A stretch of 10,591 nt of DNA from Candidatus Omnitrophota bacterium (lineage in GTDB: Bacteria > Omnitrophota > Gorgyraeia > Aquiviventales > Aquiviventaceae), in the NCBI GenBank assembly GCA_016193195.1, contig JACPSQ010000075.1, positions 1-10,591 on the forward strand. The letters run 5' to 3'. This document shows, piece by piece, positions 1-6,119 of this stretch (position 1 is the stretch's first letter; each line of letters begins with the position of its first letter). Made by a program: the position numbers and the translations under genes. The notes beneath the pieces were generated by a model that made no database searches, had not been told where the DNA came from, and was given only the letters and a program-made list of their open reading frames with translations.

Positions 1-195
1 CTGGCTCCTTTGGATGAGCTCACGGAGGGACACAATCGGAGGGGAGTGCATGAGCCGTCGGCGCAGGGCCACGGCGTGCGCGTGATCAACGTCATGGAGC
101 GCTGTGATCCTCGCCGCCCCCGGATAGTCGCGTTGCAGGGCGAGCGCGAGCTGCGAGCCGATGGTCCCGCAGCCCACCAGGCCGACCCGGAGCAT
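1..195 (-). CDS. Aspartate dehydrogenase-like protein, N-terminal 65 residues (cut by window edge)
   Basis: The visible 65 residues begin MLRVGLVGCGTIGSQLALAL, a beta strand plus the GxGxxG dinucleotide-binding loop (GCGTIG, residues 8-13) of a Rossmann fold. An acidic residue near the end of the second strand (HDVD, residues 34-37) would fit NAD(H) binding. The pattern resembles the N-terminus of L-aspartate dehydrogenases (NadX/DUF108 family), which oxidise aspartate to iminoaspartate for NAD synthesis. The start ATG overlaps the panD stop by one base (TAATG), so translation is probably coupled. PanD also consumes aspartate, which agrees with this reading. The catalytic half lies outside the window, so a homoserine dehydrogenase-like or other NAD-binding oxidoreductase cannot be excluded. 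Confidence 0.6.
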   Translation of the reverse strand, partial: MLRVGLVGCGTIGSQLALALQRDYPGAARITALHDVDHAHAVALRRRLMHSPPIVSLRELIQRSQ

Positions 196-575
196 TACGA
201 AGTCGAGCCACAGGATTCGGTGATCACTTCTCGAATGTGATTCCGCTGATCGAGCACGATGACCGTTGGGGCGAATCCTTCCAGCTCCTCGGGGGTGACG
301 TGCGCATAGGAGATGACGATGATCTTCTCGCCAGCCGAGATGAGACGCGCCGCCGCCCCGTTCACGCACACCGTCCCGGAGCCCGCCACGCCTTCAATGC
401 AGTACGTCACCACCCGCGCCCCGTTGTCCACATCGACCACATGCACCTGCTCATAGGGGGCGAGGTCCGCCGCCTTCATGAGCTCGGCATCGAGGGTGAG
501 GCTGCCCGTGTACTGCACGTTGGCCTCGGTCACCGTCGCGCCATGCAACTTGGATTTGCACACCGTTCTCAACAT
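195..575 (-). CDS. panD: Aspartate 1-decarboxylase (pyruvoyl enzyme) proenzyme
   Basis: This gene makes beta-alanine from L-aspartate for pantothenate synthesis. The 126-residue product begins MLRTVCKSKLHGATVTEAN and has the self-cleavage site Gly24-Ser25 (QYTGSLTLD), where Ser25 becomes the pyruvoyl group. It also has Lys9, Tyr58 (VTYCIEG) and the NGAAARL segment at 72-78, all family hallmarks. The frame stays open upstream to 740, but those 55 residues are only a translated repeat; the family start is the ATG at 575. Upstream of it is only a weak AAGG about nine bases away. The gene lies 136 nt after panC and overlaps the following dehydrogenase-like gene by one base. The C-terminus is slightly longer than the common 115-120 residues, ending in a polar tail. 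Confidence 0.96.
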   Translation of the reverse strand: MLRTVCKSKLHGATVTEANVQYTGSLTLDAELMKAADLAPYEQVHVVDVDNGARVVTYCIEGVAGSGTVCVNGAAARLISAGEKIIVISYAHVTPEELEGFAPTVIVLDQRNHIREVITESCGSTS

Positions 576-599
576 CTGGTAGTGCCTTAAGTTAGCATC

Positions 600-700
600 A
601 CACCACAGAATCACAGAAGCGCCACAGAACCACAGAAACCAACACGACGAACACCCTTCTGTGTCTCTGTGATCATAGGCTTCTGCGTCCCCTGTGGTGT
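600..700. repeat. CACAGAA-type palindromic repeat in the panC-panD gap
   Basis: On the plus strand, 600-640 holds four to five copies of CACAGA with 2-5 base spacers. The segment 658-700 holds the facing copies (TTCTGTGTCTCTGTGAT, then CCTGTGGTGT). The ends match as an inverted repeat: ACACCACAG at 600-608 against CTGTGGTGT at 692-700. The whole can fold as an imperfect hairpin of about 100 nt. It fills most of the 136 nt gap. It has no U-run on the operon side, so it is not an obvious terminator. The TTCTGCGT unit inside it (around 680) resembles the argH-lysA element. Confidence 0.8.
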
Positions 701-710
701 CGACGGGGAT

Positions 711-740
711 ATTATGACACGTCGACGAGAAGATTGTCAA
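711..740 (-). promoter_or_regulatory. Candidate sigma-70-type promoter for panD and downstream
   Basis: On the minus strand there is a perfect TTGACA (740-735), an 18-base spacer, and CATAAT (716-711), five of six to the -10 consensus. The -35 is within the last codons of panC and the -10 overlaps the panC stop codon. A start a few bases further on would place the whole CACAGAA hairpin in the 5' leader of panD. A match this good is unlikely in such G+C-rich DNA, but it is only a sequence match, and the TTGACA is also coding (Ile-Asp-Asn in PanC). Confidence 0.35.
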
Positions 741-1560
741 TCAAGCGTATGCGTCCGATCCAGACAGCGAGGAGGATGGCGACTCGCCCGTGGAGCCGCG
801 GCTGCGGTTCGAGCGTCCTCGCATCGACAATGGCCGCATAGTCGATGCGCGCATCTTGGGCCTGACGGATCAGCCGGCGCATCTGGCTGAGAATGCGCCG
901 GGGGCGACGCTCCCCTGCGTGGATGCGCGCGCGGGCCGCGCGCAGCGCGCGATAGAGGAGGGCCGCCTGTTCCCGCTGGGCGCCCGTAAGGTAGGCGTTC
1001 CGGGAACTCATGGCCAAACCATCCGGCTCCCGAGCCGTCGGCAGGACATGGACCTTGAGCGGGAGTTGCAAATCCCGCACCAGCCGCCGGACGATCAGGG
1101 CCTGTTGGTAGTCTTTCTGTCCGAAGTAGGCGTTCGTCGGGCGCGTCACCTGGAACAGGATGGTGACGACCGTCGCGACGCCACGAAAATGGCCCGGGCG
1201 GGATCGGCCTTCCCACCGTTCCGAGAGCCGACCCACATCGACGCGAGTCTGGAAGCCGCTCGGGTAGAGCGCGCGCGCCGATGGAGCGAACACGATGTCG
1301 GCGCCGGCCGCGCGCGAGAGCCGGTTGTCGCGGGCGAGATTCCGCGGGTAGCGCGCGAAATCTTCGCGAGGGCCGAACTGCAGCGGGTTGACGAACACCG
1401 TGACGATCACCGCGTCGTTCTGCGAGGCCGCTCCTCGGATGAGCGAGAGGTGCCCTTCGTGCAGCGCCCCCATCGTCGGCACAAGCCCGATCAGCTTGCC
1501 TTGCTGCGCCAAGCGCAGGGAGACTTCCGACATCTGACGAGGCGAGCGGATCACTTTCAT
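712..1560 (-). CDS. panC: Pantothenate synthetase (pantoate--beta-alanine ligase)
   Basis: PanC joins pantoate to beta-alanine, the PanD product, with ATP, in the cytoplasm. The 282-residue protein has the nucleotidyltransferase HxGH motif as HEGH (residues 34-37, in PTMGALHEGHLSL). It also has FVNPLQFG (56-63), GQKDYQQ (147-153) and REPDGLAMSSRN (177-188, the KMSKS-equivalent loop). Length is normal for the family. I chose the ATG at 1560, giving MKVIRSP, which is how family members begin. A GTG at 1578 would add six residues and create a GTGA overlap with the folK stop; neither start has a clear Shine-Dalgarno. The stop is TAA at 714-712. Confidence 0.96.
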   Translation of the reverse strand: MKVIRSPRQMSEVSLRLAQQGKLIGLVPTMGALHEGHLSLIRGAASQNDAVIVTVFVNPLQFGPREDFARYPRNLARDNRLSRAAGADIVFAPSARALYPSGFQTRVDVGRLSERWEGRSRPGHFRGVATVVTILFQVTRPTNAYFGQKDYQQALIVRRLVRDLQLPLKVHVLPTAREPDGLAMSSRNAYLTGAQREQAALLYRALRAARARIHAGERRPRRILSQMRRLIRQAQDARIDYAAIVDARTLEPQPRLHGRVAILLAVWIGRIRLIDNLLVDVS

Positions 1561-1574
1561 GGGGTGCCGGCGAC

Positions 1575-2072
1575 TCACAGGGCGAGGGGTGACGTCGGCA
1601 CGGCGGGCTGGGCGATGAGCTGCTCCAGCAGTACCGCGGCCGTCTTCTGGAGGAGTGGATGGACGATGTCTGGGACAAGCTGGGAGAGTGGTTCGAGGAC
1701 GAACCGGCGCTCATGCATCCGAGGATGAGGAACGCAGAGGTCCGGTTCCTGGATGATGCGGTCATCGTAGAGGAGGATGTCGAGGTCGATCACGCGCGGT
1801 CCCCAGCGCTCGGACGAGGGGCTGCGCCCCAGTTGCCGCTCAATCCCTTGGAGGGTGGCGAGGAGCCTGCGTGGCGAGAGCGAGGTGGCGATCTCGGCCA
1901 CCGTATTCAGGTAGGGACCTTGGGGAGGACCTCCAACTGGATCGGTCTCGCTGACGACGGCCATCTGGACGACACGGATGCCAGCCGCCGCACCCAGCGC
2001 CTTGAGGGCGCTCGAGATGGACTCGAGGCGATCCCCGTCGTTGGATCCAATGCCAATAAAGACACGACTCAT
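1575..2072 (-). CDS. folK: 2-amino-4-hydroxy-6-hydroxymethyldihydropteridine pyrophosphokinase (HPPK)
   Basis: FolK transfers pyrophosphate from ATP to hydroxymethyldihydropterin in folate synthesis. The 165-residue protein starts MSRVFIGIGSNDGDRLESI, the family N-terminus. It carries the signature RWGPRVIDLDILLYDD (89-104), with the two magnesium-binding aspartates, and VPHPRMHERRFVLEPL (114-129). Length is typical for a single-domain HPPK, not fused to FolB or FolP. It sits seven bases downstream of a 72-nt repeat and runs directly into panC, 14 nt before the chosen ATG. It is the only folate gene here; its place next to panC is common in several bacterial groups. Confidence 0.95.
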   Translation of the reverse strand: MSRVFIGIGSNDGDRLESISSALKALGAAAGIRVVQMAVVSETDPVGGPPQGPYLNTVAEIATSLSPRRLLATLQGIERQLGRSPSSERWGPRVIDLDILLYDDRIIQEPDLCVPHPRMHERRFVLEPLSQLVPDIVHPLLQKTAAVLLEQLIAQPAVPTSPLAL

Positions 2073-2079
2073 CCCTATT

Positions 2080-2151
2080 CGCTCTAGGCTCGAGGCTCGA
2101 GGCTGGAGGCAAATGCGTTTGCCTAGAGCCTTGAGCCTACAGCCTAGAGCG
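2080..2151 (-). repeat. 72-nt CTCTAGG-type palindrome, copy A (dapL-folK gap)
   Basis: Read on the minus strand the element is CGCTCTAGGC, then TGTAGGC, TCAAGGC and TCTAGGC, then a central GGCAAA-CGCA-TTTGCC hairpin tip. It closes with TCCAGCC, TCGAGCC, TCGAGCC and TAGAGCG. The arms are period-7 and mutually complementary over most of about 34 bases. The first unit contains the TAG stop codon of dapL (2146-2144). Outside the element only 7 bases remain before folK. Confidence 0.9.
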
Positions 2152-3319
2152 TCTTGGAAATGCGGTCGACCGCTTCTTGAATCCGCGCCGTCGGCACCGT
2201 GAGCGAGAAACGGACGTAGCCCTCACCTGACGGGCCGAATCCCACGCCGGGTGTCACCACCACATGCGACTGCTCGAGGAGCCGCGCGGCAAACTCCATC
2301 GAAGGCTCCTTGGTGGGCACGTGCGCCCATACGTAGAAACTGGCCTTGGGCTTCGTGATCTGCCAGCCTGCCTTCGCCAGAGCGTCGACGAGCAGGTCCC
2401 GCCGCGCCTGATAGGTTGCGACGGCCTGCTGGAGAGAACCCTGATCCCCATCGAGCGCTGCAATCCCTGCCCACTGGATAGGTTGGAACATCCCGGAATC
2501 CAGGTTGGTCTTCAGTTGACCGAGCGCCGCGACGAGCTGCGCATTGCCGCAGGCCCAGCCGATGCGCCAGCCGGTCATGTTGTAGGTCTTTGAGAGGCTG
2601 TGAAATTCGATGCCGACCGACTTCGCCTCCGGAAGCTGGAGGAAGCTGATCGGCTGGAAGCCGTCGAAGCTGATCTCCGAATACGCCGCATCGTGCGCGA
2701 TTGGAAACCCGTACTCCTTCGCCAGGTCAATGGCTTCCTGGAGCTGCTCCGTCGTGGCTGTGGCCGCCGTCGGGTTATTCGGGTAGTTGAGGAACAACGC
2801 CTTGGCCCGCCGGACCGCCTTCTGGCTCAGCGCCCAGAGATCGGGGAAAAACCCCTGCTCTTCGAGCAGCGGCATGGAGACGACCTCCGCTCCGGCGAGG
2901 ATCGCGCCGCTGCGGTAGGGTGGATAACACGGATCCGGCACGAGCACCACGTCGCCTGGGTTGGCGAGCGCGAGTGGAAGATGCGCGATGCCCTCTTTGG
3001 ACCCAAGGAGGGGTAAGATCTCCGTGTGGGGGTCGAGCGCCACACGGAAGCGTCGGTCATACCAGCGCGCGATCGCCTCGCGCAGCTCGCGGATGCCCTC
3101 GGTAAAGCTGTAGCGGTGATTCGCCGGGTCGTCGGCTGCGCGCTTGAGCCGCTCCAGGATGTGCGGCGGCGTGGCGAGATCAGGATCGCCCACACCCAGG
3201 TCGATGACGTCCTTCCCTTCCTCCTGGAGCTTCCGCTTCGCCCGGTCGATCTCAACAAAGAGGTACGGCGGCAGCTGTGTTAAACGTTCAGCCTTCTCAT
3301 AGATCTTGGTAGCCTGCAT
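2144..3319 (-). CDS. dapL: LL-diaminopimelate aminotransferase
   Basis: DapL converts tetrahydrodipicolinate directly to LL-2,6-diaminopimelate using glutamate and pyridoxal phosphate, bypassing the acylated intermediates of DapD/C/E. The 391-residue fold-type I aminotransferase shows LPPYLFVEID (16-25), DLGVGDPD (40-47) and NYPNNPTA (178-185). It also has the PLP-contacting Asp210 (HDAAYSE) and the Schiff-base Lys244 in SLSKTYNMTGWRIGW, followed by Arg252. Substrate assignment rests on DapL-like segments plus position between dapB and the rest of the lysine genes. On sequence alone it could be called a generic class I/II aminotransferase. The stop TAG is contributed by repeat copy A, and the start lies eight bases from copy B, without a Shine-Dalgarno. 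Confidence 0.92.
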   Translation of the reverse strand: MQATKIYEKAERLTQLPPYLFVEIDRAKRKLQEEGKDVIDLGVGDPDLATPPHILERLKRAADDPANHRYSFTEGIRELREAIARWYDRRFRVALDPHTEILPLLGSKEGIAHLPLALANPGDVVLVPDPCYPPYRSGAILAGAEVVSMPLLEEQGFFPDLWALSQKAVRRAKALFLNYPNNPTAATATTEQLQEAIDLAKEYGFPIAHDAAYSEISFDGFQPISFLQLPEAKSVGIEFHSLSKTYNMTGWRIGWACGNAQLVAALGQLKTNLDSGMFQPIQWAGIAALDGDQGSLQQAVATYQARRDLLVDALAKAGWQITKPKASFYVWAHVPTKEPSMEFAARLLEQSHVVVTPGVGFGPSGEGYVRFSLTVPTARIQEAVDRISKTL

Positions 3320-3327
3320 CGCACAGT

Positions 3328-3399
3328 TGCTCGAGGCTGTAGGCTCAAGGCTCTAGGCAAACGCATTTGCCTCCAGCCTAGAGCCTCGAGCCTAGAGCG
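3328..3399 (+). repeat. 72-nt CTCTAGG-type palindrome, copy B (dapB-dapL gap), inverted relative to copy A
   Basis: Read on the plus strand this element matches copy A read on the minus strand at 69 of 72 positions, counted by eye. The shared positions include the asymmetric arm order TGTAGGC-TCAAGGC-TCTAGGC and the central GGCAAA-CGCA-TTTGCC. The two copies therefore flank dapL as inverted repeats. On the operon strand its first unit, CGCTCTAGG, carries the TAG stop codon of dapB (3394-3392). Confidence 0.9.
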
Positions 3400-4159
3400 A
3401 GGGTGAGTTGAGGACATGCGACATGTCGTACAGGCCTGGCGGCTGCCTCACGACGAAGCGAGCCGCCCGCAAGGCGCCCTCCGCAAACACCTCGCGGCTG
3501 TGGGCTCGATGGGTCAGCTCCAGTCGTTCGGACGGACCTGCGAGCACCACCGTGTGGTCTCCGACGATGTCACCGGCCCGGATGGCATGGACTGGAATGG
3601 AGTCGCTCGATCCCTTCCGCGCTGAGGCGAGGAGCTCCGCGAGCCGTTTCGCCGTCCCGCTGGGGGAATCTTTCTTGTGGCGGTGGTGGCTTTCCACCAC
3701 TTCCACATCGTAGGAAAGCCCGAGCCGCTGAGCAGCTAATTGGGCCAGTTCAAAGAGCACATTGACCCCAACGCTCATATTCGGGCTCACCACGATCGGG
3801 ATCGCCTTTGCGGCCAACCGGAGGGTTTCCATCTGGACGTCTGAAAGCCCGGTCGTCCCGATGACCATGGGCTTGCGGAGCTCCTGCGCAAACTGCGCAT
3901 GCGCCACGGTGGCCTCGGGCGAGGTGAACTCAATGATGACGTCGCCTCGGCTCAACGCTTGGCGCGTTCCTGCCACGACGAGCAGCACCGCCGCCCCCAC
4001 CGGCTGTCCCAGAACGGCGCCGTAGTCCCGGCCGATGGCCGCATGCCCCGGCGCTTCGAGCGCCGCCACAAGGGAAAACGCGCTGTCTGCCAGCGCGCGT
4101 CGGGCGATGGCCTGCCCCATCTTCCCGCAGCACCCACTGATCACGAGTCGAATCGCCAT
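3392..4159 (-). CDS. dapB: 4-hydroxy-tetrahydrodipicolinate reductase
   Basis: DapB reduces the DapA product to tetrahydrodipicolinate with NAD(P)H, giving the substrate of DapL. The 255-residue protein begins MAIRLVISGCCGKMGQAIAR, the nucleotide-binding loop. It has EFTSPEA (77-83), GTTG (101-104) and the catalytic/substrate segment ESHHRHKKDSPSGTA (156-170), including the His pair and Lys162. The C-terminus has the family's GLYDMSHVL. The frame is open upstream to 4303, but that stretch overlaps dapA and translates a repeat, so I use the ATG at 4159, 13 nt after the dapA stop. No clear Shine-Dalgarno precedes it (GCGGGTTCCAAG). The last residues and the TAG stop fall in repeat copy B. Confidence 0.96.
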   Translation of the reverse strand: MAIRLVISGCCGKMGQAIARRALADSAFSLVAALEAPGHAAIGRDYGAVLGQPVGAAVLLVVAGTRQALSRGDVIIEFTSPEATVAHAQFAQELRKPMVIGTTGLSDVQMETLRLAAKAIPIVVSPNMSVGVNVLFELAQLAAQRLGLSYDVEVVESHHRHKKDSPSGTAKRLAELLASARKGSSDSIPVHAIRAGDIVGDHTVVLAGPSERLELTHRAHSREVFAEGALRAARFVVRQPPGLYDMSHVLNSPSL

Positions 4160-4168
4160 CTTGGAACC

Positions 4169-4240
4169 CGCTCTAGGTTCGAGGCTCGAGGCTCGAGGCC
4201 CCGGTCTTTGCCTTGAGCCTTGAGCCTCCAGCCTCGAGCG
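4169..4240 (-). repeat. 72-nt CTCTAGG-type palindrome, copy C (end of dapA / start of dapB)
   Basis: This copy is the same length as A and B and lies in the orientation of A on the minus strand. It matches A at roughly 61 of 72 positions, with most differences in the hairpin tip (GGCAAAGACCGGGGCC). Its first unit reads CGCTCGAGG instead of CGCTCTAGG, so it lacks the TAG and is translated as the tail of DapA. The TAG that ends dapA is in its last unit (AACCTAG). Confidence 0.9.
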
Positions 4241-5138
4241 ACGGAGATCCCTGTTGCGTGAGAAGGCCGTACTCCTGGAGCGCCGTCTTGAGGCGCGCGA
4301 CATTCGCCTCCGACATCTCGCACAGCGGCAGGCGAAGCTCCGCCTCGATCAGGCCCAAGAGCCCCATCGCTGTCTTGACCGGAATGGGATTGGTCTCGAG
4401 GAAGAGCGCTTTGACGAGCGGCAGCAACCGCTGGTGCCAGCGGATCGCCTCGTCGTGCCGCCCAGCCTGAAACGCCTCCACCATGGCGGCTACATCCTGA
4501 GGCACGAGGTTCGCGGCGACGGAAATGACGCCGGTGCCCCCGATGGAGAGCACTGGCAGCGTCAGCGCGTCGTCCCCGGAGAGCAGCGCGAGCTTGCCCT
4601 TCGTCATCTGCAGGATCCGACTCATCTGCTCGAGGTTTCCGCTTGCCTCTTTGACCCCCACGATGTTCGGGATCCCTGCCAGCTGGGCGAATGTCTCCGG
4701 CTCGATGTTCACGGCGGTGCGCGAGGCGATGTTATAGAGCACGATCGGGATCTCGACTGCCTCGGCGATTGCTTGGAAGTGCAGGTAGAGACCGCGCTGG
4801 GTCGGCTTATTGTAGTACGGACTGATCAACAGCGCGCCGTCCGCTCCGGCCTGTTTGGCATGCTGGGTGAGGCGGATGGCCTCCCGGGTGTTGTTGGAGC
4901 CGGTCCCCGCAATGACTGGGATGCGGCCACGCGCGGTCTGCACCGTGAGGTCAATGACCCGATCGTGCTCTTCGTGCGAGAGGGTCGCGGATTCTCCCGT
5001 CGTTCCGCACGGAACGAGAGCGCTCGTGCCAGCCGTAACGTGCCTCTCAACGAGCGAGGCGAGGGCCCGTTCGTCGATCGCGTCGTTACGGAATGGCGTG
5101 ACCAGCGCGACCATCGACCCACGCAACGTCAGGCTCAT
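4173..5138 (-). CDS. dapA: 4-hydroxy-tetrahydrodipicolinate synthase with repeat-encoded C-terminal tail
   Basis: DapA condenses aspartate semialdehyde with pyruvate, the committed step of lysine/DAP synthesis. The 321-residue TIM barrel has the pyruvate-binding CGTTGES (44-50), SPYYNKPTQ (106-114), catalytic Tyr135 in LYNIASRT, Schiff-base Lys163 in GVKEASGN, and GGTGVISV (200-207). The start ATG at 5138 overlaps the dapF stop (ATGA) and is preceded by a purine-rich GAAGAGGGAAGG, the best ribosome site seen here. An ATG at 5159 would add seven residues inside dapF. Family members end near residue 293 (EYGLL). Here about 28 more residues follow, of which the last 20 (302-321) are a translation of repeat copy C. 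The tail is unlikely to be catalytic. Confidence 0.97.
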   Translation of the reverse strand: MSLTLRGSMVALVTPFRNDAIDERALASLVERHVTAGTSALVPCGTTGESATLSHEEHDRVIDLTVQTARGRIPVIAGTGSNNTREAIRLTQHAKQAGADGALLISPYYNKPTQRGLYLHFQAIAEAVEIPIVLYNIASRTAVNIEPETFAQLAGIPNIVGVKEASGNLEQMSRILQMTKGKLALLSGDDALTLPVLSIGGTGVISVAANLVPQDVAAMVEAFQAGRHDEAIRWHQRLLPLVKALFLETNPIPVKTAMGLLGLIEAELRLPLCEMSEANVARLKTALQEYGLLTQQGSPSLEAGGSRLKAKTGASSLEPRT

Positions 5139-6031
5139 CCTTCCCTCTTCAATGACCATCCCACCGTCCCGTCAAAGATGCGCGCGGCCGATCCTCTCAG
5201 CACCACATCGCTAACGCGCCGGCTGCAGCCCTCACCCGCCACCGTGAAGGCCACCGTCAGCACATCCCCACTGCGCGTCTCGACTTCCATTCGATGGCGG
5301 CACGACGCCCGGCGGCCGCTCAGGACACCGTTCCCGCGACCCCGTCCCTCACGTTGGAGCGCGTAGAGGACCGCCGACGCGGCCACGCCCGTCCCGCAGG
5401 CCATCGTCTCTTCCTCCGCGCCACGCTCGTATGTGCGCACGCGGAGACGATTCATCCGTTTCGTATCGGCCTGGACGAAATTGACATTCGAGCCCCGTGG
5501 GGCAAACGTCCGGTGGTAGCGCAGCGCCCGTCCAATCCGATTGACATCAATGGAATCGATCCGCTCAACCGGAACGACCGCATGCGGCACGCCGGTGTTC
5601 ACGAACCCCAAGAGCCTGACAGTGCGGCCGCCGACGTCGAGGCTCAGGCCGAGCCGGAGCCCCGTCGGATCCATCATCCGCATGGCCACCTCATCCCCTC
5701 GCACCGTGGCCTCCACCACCCCTGCCCTCGTCTCAATGCTCACCGATGCGCCCCTCGCCCCCTGGGCGATATACCGCGCGACGCAACGCGCTCCGTTGCC
5801 ACACATCTCGGCCTCGGAGCCATCTGAGTTGAACACCCGCATCTTGACGTTGGCGCGCCTCGACATCTCCAGCACGAGCAACCCATCCGCCCCGATGCCG
5901 GTATGTCGATCGCACAGCGACCGGCTGATCGCTGGCCACTGGCGCGTGAGCGGGGCCAGTTGATGGCGACGCGCGTCAACGATGATGAAATCGTTGCCGG
6001 CCCCGGCCATCTTCGTAAATGGAATCTGCAT
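5135..6031 (-). CDS. dapF: Diaminopimelate epimerase
   Basis: DapF interconverts LL- and meso-diaminopimelate without cofactor. The product feeds peptidoglycan and LysA. The 298-residue protein starts MQIPFTKMAGAGNDFIIVD and has both catalytic cysteines: Cys77 in EMCGNGARC and Cys212 in TMACGTGVAASA. It also has NTGVPHAV (145-152) and RGSNVNF (179-185). It is about 20 residues longer than common homologues, mostly through an Arg/Gly-rich segment around 226-247 between the second cysteine helix and the last sheet. The frame is open upstream to 6106 but only through a repeat. The ATG at 6031 matches the family start although it has no Shine-Dalgarno. Its stop overlaps the dapA start (ATGA). Confidence 0.96.
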   Translation of the reverse strand: MQIPFTKMAGAGNDFIIVDARRHQLAPLTRQWPAISRSLCDRHTGIGADGLLVLEMSRRANVKMRVFNSDGSEAEMCGNGARCVARYIAQGARGASVSIETRAGVVEATVRGDEVAMRMMDPTGLRLGLSLDVGGRTVRLLGFVNTGVPHAVVPVERIDSIDVNRIGRALRYHRTFAPRGSNVNFVQADTKRMNRLRVRTYERGAEEETMACGTGVAASAVLYALQREGRGRGNGVLSGRRASCRHRMEVETRSGDVLTVAFTVAGEGCSRRVSDVVLRGSAARIFDGTVGWSLKREG

Positions 6032-6034
6032 TGT

Positions 6035-6104
6035 TAATGCGGCGTGCGGCGTGCGGCGTGCGGAATGAAAGGATGAACTCCGCATTCCGAGTTCCGCATT
6101 CCAC
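6035..6104. repeat. GCGGAAT-type heptamer palindrome, lysA-dapF gap
   Basis: On the plus strand 6035-6067 is TAAT followed by GCGGCGT three times and GCGGAAT. The facing arm 6077-6104 contains ACTCCGC, ATTCCGA, GTTCCGC, ATTCCACA, the complementary heptamers. The dapF start codon lies three bases away from its edge, leaving no room for a ribosome-binding site outside the repeat. It is the same family as the argF-argG element. Confidence 0.85.
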
Positions 6105-6119
6105 ACCTCGTACGCTGTT

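Noticed and set aside
576..740. N-terminal extension of PanD by 55 residues
   Set aside because: The extra residues are a translation of the CACAGAA palindrome and the panC end. PanD family proteins begin at the MLRT methionine, with the cleavage site at residues 24-25.
1561..1578. GTG start of panC overlapping the folK stop (GTGA)
   Set aside because: Possible by translational coupling, but the six extra residues are not seen in the family and the ATG at 1560 gives the standard MKVI start. Kept only as an alternative.
2073..3399. Composite transposon carrying dapL
   Set aside because: Copies A and B are inverted and near-identical, but no transposase lies between them and dapL is in its expected pathway context. 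The elements also occur outside this pair, so independent insertions are simpler.
4160..4303. Longer DapB starting at 4303, and likewise longer DapF (6106) and ArgH (8913)
   Set aside because: These extensions read through repeat elements, and in the dapB case overlap dapA. The family N-termini start at 4159, 6031 and 8874.
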